From: CAZLBV01 sp964557845
Lineage (GTDB): Bacteria; Acidobacteriota; Aminicenantia; Aminicenantales; Aminicenantaceae
Reading direction: 5' to 3'
Length of the DNA stretch: 28,107 nucleotides
NCBI GenBank assembly: GCA_964557845.1
Contig: CAZLBV010000007.1
Location: 1-28,107 of the forward strand
Positions 7,285 through 14,621 of this stretch are shown here, piece by piece. The notes under the pieces are model-generated. The model did no database searches and was not told the DNA's origin. It saw only the letters and a program-made list of their open reading frames with translations. Position numbers and translations under genes: made by a program. The stretch's first letter is position 1, and every line of letters begins with the position of its first letter.

Positions 7285-8128
7285 TAACGGCCAACCCAGA
7301 ATCGGAGTTTTTATCTGTCATTGCGGTGCTAATATCGCCAGTAAAGTAAATGTATTCGAGGTTGCGGATTTCGCTTCAACTCTGGACAATGTAGTGGTTG
7401 CCAGAGAATACAAATTCATGTGCTCGGATCCAGGCCAAGAAATGATCAAAGATCACATCAAAAAATATGAACTAAACCGGGTCGTGGTCGCATCCTGTTC
7501 CCCTCTCATGCATGAACCCACTTTCCGGAATGTCACTAGCGAGGGAGGACTGAATCCTTTTTACTTCCAGATGGCCAACATCCGTGAACATGTTTCCTGG
7601 GTAACGAAAGATCCAGAAAAAGCTACCAAAAAAGCAAAATCTTTGATCGCTGCTGCGGTAAAAAGAGTGGCTCTGCACGATCAACTGGCTAAAAAAGAAG
7701 TACCGGTTCGGCCGGAAATATTGATCGTCGGAGGCGGGATAGCAGGCATTAGTGCGGCTCTAACTTATGCCAACTCCGGTAAAAAAGTCTATCTCGTAGA
7801 AAAAGAACCATCAATTGGGGGTCATATGTCCATGTTGGACAAAACCTTTCCAACCTTGGATTGCTCTGCTTGTATTTTAACACCAAAAATGTCTGAGGTT
7901 GGAAAACATCCCAATATCGAACTTTTAACCTGGAGTGAAGTTGAGGAAATATCCGGCTTCGTGGGAAATTTCAAGGTAAGGATCAGGAAAAAAGCCAGGT
8001 ATGTCGATACCAACATATGTAATGGATGCGGAGCCTGCTGGGAAAATTGTCCCACAACTATCACTCCATCCGAAAGAATAATAAAAAAAGGAGATATCAT
8101 AATCAAAACCGTTAAAAAAGAAAACTGA
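7277..8128 (+). CDS. hdrA: N-terminal half of HdrA (split HdrA)
   Basis: The 283 residues match only the front half of HdrA. The N-terminal domain has CHCGANIA, YKFMCSDPGQ and VVASCSPLMHEPTFR; then comes an FAD-binding GGGIAGISAAL motif, the cluster segment LDCSACILTPKM, and one ferredoxin-type motif CNGCGACWENCP. The protein stops about 25 residues later, where a usual HdrA (about 650 residues) continues with its second FAD half and two further ferredoxin motifs. The missing half is found fused in the protein at 14622-16379. The DRTGG gene starts 1 bp after this stop, so no frameshifted remainder follows. I infer a genuine split subunit that reassembles with the chimera to form the bifurcating flavin site. 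Confidence 0.9.
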   Translation: MNNNGQPRIGVFICHCGANIASKVNVFEVADFASTLDNVVVAREYKFMCSDPGQEMIKDHIKKYELNRVVVASCSPLMHEPTFRNVTSEGGLNPFYFQMANIREHVSWVTKDPEKATKKAKSLIAAAVKRVALHDQLAKKEVPVRPEILIVGGGIAGISAALTYANSGKKVYLVEKEPSIGGHMSMLDKTFPTLDCSACILTPKMSEVGKHPNIELLTWSEVEEISGFVGNFKVRIRKKARYVDTNICNGCGACWENCPTTITPSERIIKKGDIIIKTVKKEN

Positions 8129-8129
8129 C

Positions 8130-8483
8130 ATGAAACTTAAAGAGATCAAAAAACTGCTCGAAGCTGAATTTATCTGCTGTAAAGACTGTCTTGACAGGGA
8201 TATTCATTTTGCTGGGGGTTCGGATCTAATGAGTGATGTGCTCGCCTTCGGAAAACCCGGGCTTCTCCTTCTCACCGGATTGACAAATTCCCAATCCGTA
8301 AGGACAGCTAATATAATCGATGCCACTGCTGTGGTCTATGTGAGAGGGAAAAAACCGGATGAAGAAGGAATCCGTCTTGCCCAACAAATGAATATTCCTT
8401 TGTTAATAACCAATATGATGATGTACCAGGCATGCGGCATTCTTTATAACAGCGGATTAAAGGGAGTATCCGAAAAAAAATGA
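8130..8483 (+). CDS. DRTGG-domain protein (first of two in the operon)
   Basis: This small soluble protein of 117 residues has the DRTGG-type fold pattern: MKLKEIKKLLEAEF, a GGSDLMSDVLAF segment, then alternating beta strands (LLLLTGLTNS, ATAVVYVRGKKP, IPLLIT). DRTGG domains occur with CBS and AAA domains and are thought to bind small ligands. Here the copy carries an unusual Cys cluster near the start (CCKDC) that its partner at 10275-10616 lacks. It starts 1 bp after the hdrA half and overlaps the HATPase gene by 4 bp. Similar DRTGG/HATPase/PHP cassettes are known beside HydABC-type hydrogenase genes in anaerobes, so I infer a regulatory role, possibly redox sensing through the CCxxC. Confidence 0.75.
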   Translation: MKLKEIKKLLEAEFICCKDCLDRDIHFAGGSDLMSDVLAFGKPGLLLLTGLTNSQSVRTANIIDATAVVYVRGKKPDEEGIRLAQQMNIPLLITNMMMYQACGILYNSGLKGVSEKK

Positions 8484-8926
8484 ATCATACTGAAGTTTTT
8501 TCTCAGAACTTTGATATTACTGGGAGAGACTTCAGCCGGGCAGGCTCCATTTCAACCAAGATCAAGGAAGTACTTCAGGAGATCGGTATCGTCTCTCCGA
8601 TCATTACCCGCACCGCCATCGCCGCTTATGAAGCTGAAATGAATGTGGTCATGTATGCCAAACGAGGAAAACTGACGTTTACCCTAACTCCTGATATGAT
8701 CCAGATCAGGATCGTGGATGAGGGCCCTGGAATAGAAGATATTGAAAAAGCTATGCAGGAAGGGTTCTCTACAGCAACTCAGGAAATGAGAGAAATGGGG
8801 TTCGGAGCCGGCATGGGGCTTCCCAATATAAAAAGAAATGCCGACACGTTCGAAGTAACATCAATCCCTGGAAAAGGGACTGTTTACAATATAATTATTA
8901 AATTAAATAACCCGGATAATCAATGA
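8480..8926 (+). CDS. Anti-sigma-factor-like HATPase protein
   Basis: The 148 residues correspond to a stand-alone GHKL ATPase domain of the RsbW/SpoIIAB class. The N-box (YEAEMNVVMYA), G1 box (DEGPGI) and G2 box (GAGMGLPNIKRNAD) are present, and there is no phospho-acceptor histidine domain. Such proteins act as anti-sigma or switch kinases that bind or phosphorylate a partner. It overlaps both neighbours by 4 bp (ATGA junctions), so it is translated with the DRTGG and the H-cluster-like protein. No STAS-domain anti-anti-sigma partner is present in the window, and the target is unknown. A role in relaying the redox state sensed by the neighbouring iron-sulfur protein is inference from gene order. 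Confidence 0.8.
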   Translation: MNHTEVFSQNFDITGRDFSRAGSISTKIKEVLQEIGIVSPIITRTAIAAYEAEMNVVMYAKRGKLTFTLTPDMIQIRIVDEGPGIEDIEKAMQEGFSTATQEMREMGFGAGMGLPNIKRNADTFEVTSIPGKGTVYNIIIKLNNPDNQ

Positions 8927-10254
8927 ACCAATATTATCATTCAATCCGAATTGATGAAGACAAATGCGATGGACGCATGAACTGCATGCGGGTCTGTCCC
9001 ACTCAGGCCATCAGGATTCGTAAAGGAAAGGCTCATATCATTGATGAAAGATGCATCGATTGTGGTGAGTGTATTAATGCCTGTCCTACAGGAGCGATCA
9101 TACCTTTGACAGATCCTTTCGGGGAACTATCGAAATTCCGTTACACTATAGCTATTCCTTCGCCCGCTTTATATGCCCAGTTTGGAAACCGCATCCTTCC
9201 GGATGAGATCAATGCCGGCTTGAAAAAACTGGGATTCGACGACGTCGTCGATATGGCCTTTACTTGCGGCAAAGTAAGCTTTGCAATTCAGGAATTCTTG
9301 CGTGACTATACGGGTCCCAAACCGGTCATTTCAAACTCCTGCCCTGCAGTCGTACGATTGATCCAGGTCAAATATCCTTCTCTGATAGAACATCTCAGTA
9401 TTATAAATGTTCCCAGAGAGATAGCGGCGAGAGAAATAAAGAAAAAAAAGTCAAAAAGATATGGCCTAGATGAAAAGGATATCGGAACCTTCTATATCAC
9501 TCCCTGTCCGGTAAAAATGATCTCCATTAAGCAACCCGCTGAAAAGAAAAAATCATTCCTGGACGGAGCCATATCTATCTCCGATATCTATGGTCCGCTG
9601 CTTTCCGCTATGGAAAATGTAGAGAAAAAAACTAGTTACCGGCAGGCGCTTAAGAGCATCTGTATTTTGGGGCTGGGTTGGGGCATGGCAGGAGGGGTAT
9701 GCCGCACATTAAGGTTGAAAAATTCTCTTTCCGTTTCAGGCATAAACGAGATCCTGAAGGTTTTTGATGATATAGAACGAGGCAAACTCCGGCATATCGA
9801 TTTTATCGGAGCCTATTCCTGCCTCCAGGGATGCGTGGGAGGATCCCTCACCGTAGAAAATCTTTATAATTCATACAATAAAATCTTAAAACTGATCGAA
9901 ACCCTCGAATATGAGAAGATAAAAGCATGTCCAGATATCCGGGATATTCGTCGGCTGTACGCTGAAAATTATTTTTTCAAAACAGGAAAATTAGAGCCTC
10001 GGCCTATCAAACCCCTTGACACAGACCTGGCGGCTGCCATCCATAAACGAAAAGAAATGGAGATAATCTATGAAAATCTGCCTAAGATCGACTGCGGGGC
10101 CTGCGGATCTCCTACATGCCTAACATTTGCCGAAGATATCGTTAAGGGAGAAGCTTCCATTGACGACTGTCTTATTCTCCCCATAGAAAAGCGAATAGAA
10201 ATAAAAAAAATGATACAGAACAAATCCAATTTGGAAGGCAACAAAGATAAATAA
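8923..10254 (+). CDS. [FeFe]-hydrogenase-like iron-sulfur protein, probably a sensor
   Basis: This protein has 443 residues. The N-terminus has two [4Fe-4S] motifs (CDGRMNCMRVCP, CIDCGECINACP). The centre is a [FeFe]-hydrogenase large-subunit domain with all four cubane-ligand cysteines: C140 (NSCP), C195 (TPCPVK), C300 and C304 (YSCLQGC). The C-terminus has an FeS domain of the CxxCx4C...C type (CGACGSPTC...DDC). Residues for catalysis are degraded: the proton-relay Cys before C140 is Ser, and the Glu of the MPCxxKxxE motif is missing although K198 remains. The motif after C304 reads VGGS rather than xxGGG. This resembles the sensory group C/D proteins rather than a hydrogen-evolving enzyme. 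Its HATPase, DRTGG and PHP neighbours support a signalling role. Low residual H2 chemistry cannot be excluded. Confidence 0.83.
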   Translation: MNQYYHSIRIDEDKCDGRMNCMRVCPTQAIRIRKGKAHIIDERCIDCGECINACPTGAIIPLTDPFGELSKFRYTIAIPSPALYAQFGNRILPDEINAGLKKLGFDDVVDMAFTCGKVSFAIQEFLRDYTGPKPVISNSCPAVVRLIQVKYPSLIEHLSIINVPREIAAREIKKKKSKRYGLDEKDIGTFYITPCPVKMISIKQPAEKKKSFLDGAISISDIYGPLLSAMENVEKKTSYRQALKSICILGLGWGMAGGVCRTLRLKNSLSVSGINEILKVFDDIERGKLRHIDFIGAYSCLQGCVGGSLTVENLYNSYNKILKLIETLEYEKIKACPDIRDIRRLYAENYFFKTGKLEPRPIKPLDTDLAAAIHKRKEMEIIYENLPKIDCGACGSPTCLTFAEDIVKGEASIDDCLILPIEKRIEIKKMIQNKSNLEGNKDK

Positions 10255-10274
10255 AAAAGATAAGGAATAAAAAA

Positions 10275-10616
10275 ATGAAATTAAAGGAGATCACAGACAA
10301 ACTCGGATTAAAAGTATTCAATCCAGAGACTCCCCTGGATGCAGAGGTTAATTCAGGCTATTCCAGTGACCTTCTGAGCGATGTTATGGCCAACAGCAAG
10401 AAAGGACAGGTTTGGATCACTCTCCAGATCCACCAAAACATAATAGCTGTTGCCAAATTAAAAGATCTGGCTGGAATCATCCTGGTTAATGACCGGAAAC
10501 CCGAAGAAGCAACTCTGGAAAAGGCCAAAGAGGAAGGTATCCCACTCCTCTCCACCCCGGAAACAACTTTCACAATAGCGGGGAAATTATATCAACTGAT
10601 AGGAGCAGATAAGTAA
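10275..10616 (+). CDS. DRTGG-domain protein (second copy)
   Basis: The protein has 113 residues and is homologous to the one at 8130-8483: MKLKEITDKLGL opening, SGYSSDLLSDVMA, then strands VWITLQ, AGIILVNDRKP and IPLLST. It lacks the early CCxxC of the first copy. A spacer of 20 bp separates it from the preceding gene, and 3 bp separate it from the PHP gene. The paired copies suggest a duplication within the cassette and possibly a heterodimer. The ligand is unknown. Confidence 0.75.
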   Translation: MKLKEITDKLGLKVFNPETPLDAEVNSGYSSDLLSDVMANSKKGQVWITLQIHQNIIAVAKLKDLAGIILVNDRKPEEATLEKAKEEGIPLLSTPETTFTIAGKLYQLIGADK

Positions 10617-10619
10617 ACC

Positions 10620-11351
10620 ATGCTGAAATCCTTAAAAGCTGATCTTCATATTCATACCTGCCTTTCCCCCTGCGGAGATCTCAAGATGTCGCCCGCAAAT
10701 ATTGCAGAAAAAGCAAATTTACAAAATATCAATATCCTGGGCATCTGTGACCATAACTCAGCAGAAAACGTGCCTGCCGTAATGCAAGCAGCCAGCCGAT
10801 ATAAAATAACCGTACTTCCTGGATTAGAGGTTACATCACAGGAAGAAATACATATTCTCGCTTTATTCGACGAACTGCTTTTCGCATTAAAGCTGCAGGA
10901 GATGATCTATAATAATCTTCCTGGAGATAATGACGAAGATGCATTCGGCATCCAGGTTGTCGTAAACGAAGCAGGCGAAGTTTTGGATTTCAATAAACGA
11001 CTCCTGATCGGTGCTTCCACTCTTTCGGTCAATGAAGTAGTTGAGCTCATTCACAGCCTGAATGGTCTGGCTATTGCTGCCCATATCGATAGAGAAAGCT
11101 TCAGCTTAATCAGCCAGTTGGGATTTATCCCTCCTGACCTTGATCTGGATGCGGTTGAGATCTCGTGGAGAATGGATACTCAGGAAGCTATGGAAAGATT
11201 TCATCCTGACGTCTCCATCACAAGGTCTTCTGATGCGCATTTTCCGGAAGAAATTGGAAGAGCGACCACTACATTTCTGATTGAACAGGCAACAACCAAG
11301 GAAATAAAAAAAGCTTTATTTGGACAAGAAGGAAGGAAACTTATCCATTAG
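10620..11351 (+). CDS. PHP-domain metal-dependent phosphoesterase
   Basis: The 243-residue sequence is a complete PHP domain. Metal-binding motifs appear in order: DLHIHTCLSP (H10, H12), ICDHNSAEN, PGLEVTS, EIHILALF, AAHIDRE and SSDAHFPEEIG. PHP proteins of this size hydrolyse phosphate mono- or diesters such as nucleotide derivatives; the substrate here is not predictable. It lies between the second DRTGG gene and an HATPase gene and belongs to the same conserved cassette that accompanies HydABC-like enzymes in anaerobes. This context suggests a signalling nucleotide or cofactor-linked role, which is inference. Confidence 0.85.
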   Translation: MLKSLKADLHIHTCLSPCGDLKMSPANIAEKANLQNINILGICDHNSAENVPAVMQAASRYKITVLPGLEVTSQEEIHILALFDELLFALKLQEMIYNNLPGDNDEDAFGIQVVVNEAGEVLDFNKRLLIGASTLSVNEVVELIHSLNGLAIAAHIDRESFSLISQLGFIPPDLDLDAVEISWRMDTQEAMERFHPDVSITRSSDAHFPEEIGRATTTFLIEQATTKEIKKALFGQEGRKLIH

Positions 11352-11358
11352 GACTAAC

Positions 11359-11907
11359 ATGGAGGATTTATCTTTGCACATACTCGACATAGCGGAAAAT
11401 TCGATCGCGGCTCAAGCCAAAAAAATAGAGATTACTATCCAAGAAGATCAAGCAGCAGATCTCCTGAAAGTTGAGTTCATAGATGATGGAGAAGGCATGG
11501 ATAAAGAGACGTTGAAAAAAGCGTTAGATCCCTTTTTCACAACCAGAAAAACAAGGCGATTCGGTTTTGGCCTTTCCCTCCTGGAACAGGCAGCCAGTGC
11601 CGCCAACGGTAGTTTCTTCATCCAATCCGAACCCGGAAAAGGAACGCATACCACCGCTTCATTCCAAGCGGGGCATATCGACACTAAACCCTTAGGAGAC
11701 ATCTCGCAGACAATATCTACTTTGATTATGGGCCATCCGGAAATCCGATTCATATATACTCATCGTTTTAACCACGATGAATATCGGTTGGACACAGAAG
11801 AAATAAAAGAGCAACTCGAAGAAATCCCTATAAATTCACCGGATGTGATCAAAACTATTCGAAAAAACATCAAAGATAGCATAGATAAATTAAGGAGGAA
11901 AAAATGA
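11359..11907 (+). CDS. HATPase-domain protein (histidine-kinase-like ATPase without H-box)
   Basis: The 182-residue protein has an N-box (LDIAENSIAA), a G1 box (DDGEGMD), an F-box (DPFFTT) and a G2 box (FGFGLSLLEQAA), but no phospho-accepting dimerisation domain. About 75 C-terminal residues of unknown function follow. I choose ATG 11359 because AGGA of the preceding TAGGACT junction lies 5 nt upstream. A longer reading from a TTG at 11320 would overlap the PHP gene. It overlaps the nuoE-like gene by 4 bp. It is distinct from the RsbW-like protein at 8480-8926, so the cassette carries two different GHKL ATPases. Confidence 0.8.
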   Translation: MEDLSLHILDIAENSIAAQAKKIEITIQEDQAADLLKVEFIDDGEGMDKETLKKALDPFFTTRKTRRFGFGLSLLEQAASAANGSFFIQSEPGKGTHTTASFQAGHIDTKPLGDISQTISTLIMGHPEIRFIYTHRFNHDEYRLDTEEIKEQLEEIPINSPDVIKTIRKNIKDSIDKLRRKK

Positions 11908-12359
11908 ACCCGGAAAAAATCACAGATATCTTGGAGAGATATAACAACGAAGAAAGTTCCCTCATCGCGATTCTTCAGGATATCCAAGAACAGTTTGGGT
12001 ATTTACCCAGAGAATCGCTGCTCCAGATCTCACACGAAACAAATGTTCCGATAAGCCGGATCCTTAGTGTGGCTACATTTTTTAAGGCATTCAGCTTGAT
12101 TCCCAAAGGAAAACATCCCATCCATGTATGTATGGGGACAGCCTGTCATGTAAGAGGAGCTCAGCTTATATTGGAAAAGCTGGAAAGGGAGCTTAATATC
12201 AAATCCGGCGAAACCACAAGCGACATGAATTTCAGTATTGATGAAGTCAGATGCGTGGGCTGCTGCGGCCTTGCTCCTGTTGTCATGGTTGGGGAAGAGG
12301 TTTACGGAAAGGTTACCCAAACCAAGGTTCCCGGAATTTTAAAAAAATACAAAGAGTGA
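11904..12359 (+). CDS. nuoE: NuoE/HydC-like [2Fe-2S] subunit
   Basis: In this 151-residue thioredoxin-fold ferredoxin the N-terminal helical bundle (about 1-65) is followed by the four-Cys binding set CMGTACHVRGA and CVGCCGLAP, typical of complex I 24-kDa and bifurcating HydC subunits. It carries electrons from the NADH-oxidising NuoF-like subunit encoded downstream. A clear AGGAGG ribosome site precedes the ATG, which overlaps the previous stop by 4 bp. With the genes at 12372, 12776 and 14622 it forms the diaphorase arm of the predicted complex. Confidence 0.93.
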   Translation: MNPEKITDILERYNNEESSLIAILQDIQEQFGYLPRESLLQISHETNVPISRILSVATFFKAFSLIPKGKHPIHVCMGTACHVRGAQLILEKLERELNIKSGETTSDMNFSIDEVRCVGCCGLAPVVMVGEEVYGKVTQTKVPGILKKYKE

Positions 12360-12371
12360 AGGAGAAAATAA

Positions 12372-12761
12372 ATGCCAAAACTCACACTTGACGATTTAGA
12401 AAAAATAAGAGAAGAGACGAAAAAAAAGACTGGCTTAAGGGAAGGAGGTGAATTTCGGGCAAAAATCAATGTACACATGGGAACTTGTGGAATCGCAGCT
12501 GGAGCCCGCACTATTATGAATGCATTTATGAAAGAGATCGAAAGCAGAGACTTATCCGACATCCTGATCACCAACTCAGGATGTGCAGGTTTATGCAGTC
12601 ATGAACCCATGGCTACCATAGAAATAACCGGCCATGCTCCGGTTAAATATATCGATTTAACAGAAGAAAAAGTTAAGGAAATAATGGAAAAACATATTTT
12701 AGGCGGTAAGATCGTCGAAAAATATGCCCTCGGGATCGGCAGCGAGAAAACCGACTATTAA
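12372..12761 (+). CDS. Thioredoxin-fold (2Fe-2S) ferredoxin-like protein
   Basis: The 129-residue product has MGTCGIAAGAR and SGCAGLCSHEP, resembling the small ferredoxin that often sits between hydC and hydB genes. Where NuoE-type proteins have CMGTxC, this one reads HMGTC, so the first cysteine position is His and only three obvious ligands are visible. The pattern is, as I recall it, usual for this small family rather than a lesion here. It probably is an extra [2Fe-2S] or structural subunit of the diaphorase arm. It lies 12 bp after nuoE and 14 bp before the nuoF-like gene. Confidence 0.8.
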   Translation: MPKLTLDDLEKIREETKKKTGLREGGEFRAKINVHMGTCGIAAGARTIMNAFMKEIESRDLSDILITNSGCAGLCSHEPMATIEITGHAPVKYIDLTEEKVKEIMEKHILGGKIVEKYALGIGSEKTDY

Positions 12762-12775
12762 AATAGGAGCTTAAG

Positions 12776-14608
12776 ATGAACAAAAAGACTACAGAAAAGA
12801 CTTATAGAATGCATCTCATGGTTTGCGCCGGAACTGCTTGTGTCTCCAATAACTCCTTTGGAATCAAAGCTGCCTTAGAAAAAGAAATAAAAAAGAATGG
12901 ATTAGAGAACGAGATCCTGATCGTGACGACCGGGTGTAATGGTTTCTGCGAGCGAGGCCCTCTTTTAGTCGTTCAGCCCGGTAATATTTTTTATCAACAG
13001 CTCAAAGAAAAAGATATTCCCTACCTGGTTGAAGAGCACTTTCTAAAAGGGAGACCGGTTGATAAATTGATGTACATTCCTCCTCAAGAAAAAACTCCGG
13101 TCCCGGTTCTCAGTGATATAGAATTCTTTAAAAAACAAGTTCTGATCGCTCTCCGGAATCGTGGATTGATCGATCCGGAAAAAATCGATGAATACATAGC
13201 CCGCGATGGATATAAGGCCATGGCCAAAGCCCTCACCACGATGACCCCAGATGAGATCATAAACGAAATTAAAAATTCAGGTTTGAGAGGGCGGGGCGGA
13301 GCGGGATTCCCCACCGGACTTAAATGGGAATTTGTTAAAAATGCATCCAGTTCTAACGGGAATATAAAATATTTGGTATGCAATGGCGACGAAGGAGACC
13401 CTGGGGCATTCATGGATAGAAGTATTTTAGAAGCTGATCCCCATACCGTTATCGAAGGCATGGTTATCGGAGCTAAGGCCATGGGAGCCAGTCAAGGTTA
13501 TATTTATGTCCGGAATGAATACCCTCTGGCAGTCAAGCGAATAGGGATCGCGCTTGATGCGGCCCGGGACTATGGTCTTTTAGGCAATAATATTTTAAAT
13601 ACTGAATTTGACTTTGACATAAAAATCGTAAGGGGTGCAGGCGCTTTCGTATGCGGAGAAGAAACCGCTCTTCTGGCTTCAGTCGAAGGCAGACTGGGCG
13701 AACCCAGACCCCGGCCTCCCTATCCTGCAGAAAAAGGGCTTTGGGGGCAACCCACCTGTATTAACAATGTGGAAACATGGGCGAATATAACATCCATAAT
13801 CAACCGCGGAAACAAGTGGTTTTCCAGTATCGGAACAGAAACGAGCAAGGGTACCAAAGTCTTTTCACTGGTAGGAAAGATCAACAATACCGGATTAGTA
13901 GAAGTTCCTATGGGAATCACTCTCAGGGAGATCATCTATGATATAGGAGGCGGTATTCCCGGAGGGAAAGACTTCAAGGCTGTCCAAACCGGCGGCCCTT
14001 CCGGAGGATGTATCCCCAAAGAAAAGATAGATCTTCCCATAGATTATGAAAGCTTGACCCAAGCCGGTTCTATGATGGGTTCAGGCGGAATGGTGGTCAT
14101 GGACGAAGGAACATGTATGGTGGATGTTGCTAAATATTTTCTTTCCTTCACCCAGGACGAGTCATGTGGGAAATGTACACCCTGCCGTGAGGGAACAAAA
14201 GCTATGTATCAGATCTTAGACCGGATCACAAAGGGAGAAGGCACGGAAGAAGATCTTGTGCTGCTGGAACAACTGGCAAACAGTATTAAAGACACAGCCT
14301 TATGCGGTTTGGGAAAAACGGCTCCCAATCCGGTTCTTACAACATTGAAATATTTCCGAGATGAATATGAAGCCCATATAAGAGACAAAAAATGCCCTGC
14401 TCATGTGTGCCGGGATCTTTGCGTTTATACTATTGATCCAGAGATCTGCTTGAATGTCGGACACGGATGTGATCTGTGCCGCCGGAATTGTTCCTCAGAC
14501 GCAATAGAGGGAGAAAAAAATCAGCCCCATAAGATCATTCAAGATAAATGTATAAAATGCGGCGTTTGCTATGATGTTTGTAAATTCGGCGCCGTGAAAG
14601 TCGATTAA
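12776..14608 (+). CDS. nuoF: NuoF/HydB-like NADH-binding flavoprotein
   Basis: Domain order in this 610-residue subunit: N-terminal thioredoxin-like [2Fe-2S] domain (CAGTAC, TGCNGFCERGP; about 1-100), the NADH/FMN core with LRGRGGAGFPTGLKW, CNGDEGDPGAFMDR and GAGAFVCGEETALL, an SLBB segment (VPMGITLREIIYDIGGG), the [4Fe-4S] site ESCGKCTPCREGT, and a C-terminal pair of ferredoxin motifs (CDLCRRNC, CIKCGVCYDVC). This is the full HydB architecture, longer than simple NuoF (about 430). It should oxidise or reduce NAD(H) with FMN and exchange electrons with ferredoxin. It lies 13 bp before the HydA/HdrA chimera, its expected docking partner. NADH preference over NADPH is by family, not shown here. 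Confidence 0.95.
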   Translation: MNKKTTEKTYRMHLMVCAGTACVSNNSFGIKAALEKEIKKNGLENEILIVTTGCNGFCERGPLLVVQPGNIFYQQLKEKDIPYLVEEHFLKGRPVDKLMYIPPQEKTPVPVLSDIEFFKKQVLIALRNRGLIDPEKIDEYIARDGYKAMAKALTTMTPDEIINEIKNSGLRGRGGAGFPTGLKWEFVKNASSSNGNIKYLVCNGDEGDPGAFMDRSILEADPHTVIEGMVIGAKAMGASQGYIYVRNEYPLAVKRIGIALDAARDYGLLGNNILNTEFDFDIKIVRGAGAFVCGEETALLASVEGRLGEPRPRPPYPAEKGLWGQPTCINNVETWANITSIINRGNKWFSSIGTETSKGTKVFSLVGKINNTGLVEVPMGITLREIIYDIGGGIPGGKDFKAVQTGGPSGGCIPKEKIDLPIDYESLTQAGSMMGSGGMVVMDEGTCMVDVAKYFLSFTQDESCGKCTPCREGTKAMYQILDRITKGEGTEEDLVLLEQLANSIKDTALCGLGKTAPNPVLTTLKYFRDEYEAHIRDKKCPAHVCRDLCVYTIDPEICLNVGHGCDLCRRNCSSDAIEGEKNQPHKIIQDKCIKCGVCYDVCKFGAVKVD

Positions 14609-14621
14609 GGAGACAAGGATA

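Noticed and set aside
8040..8130. A frameshift truncating HdrA in operon 1
   Set aside because: The next gene starts 1 bp after the stop and no other frame downstream encodes the rest of HdrA. The missing half is found intact in the 14622-16379 protein.
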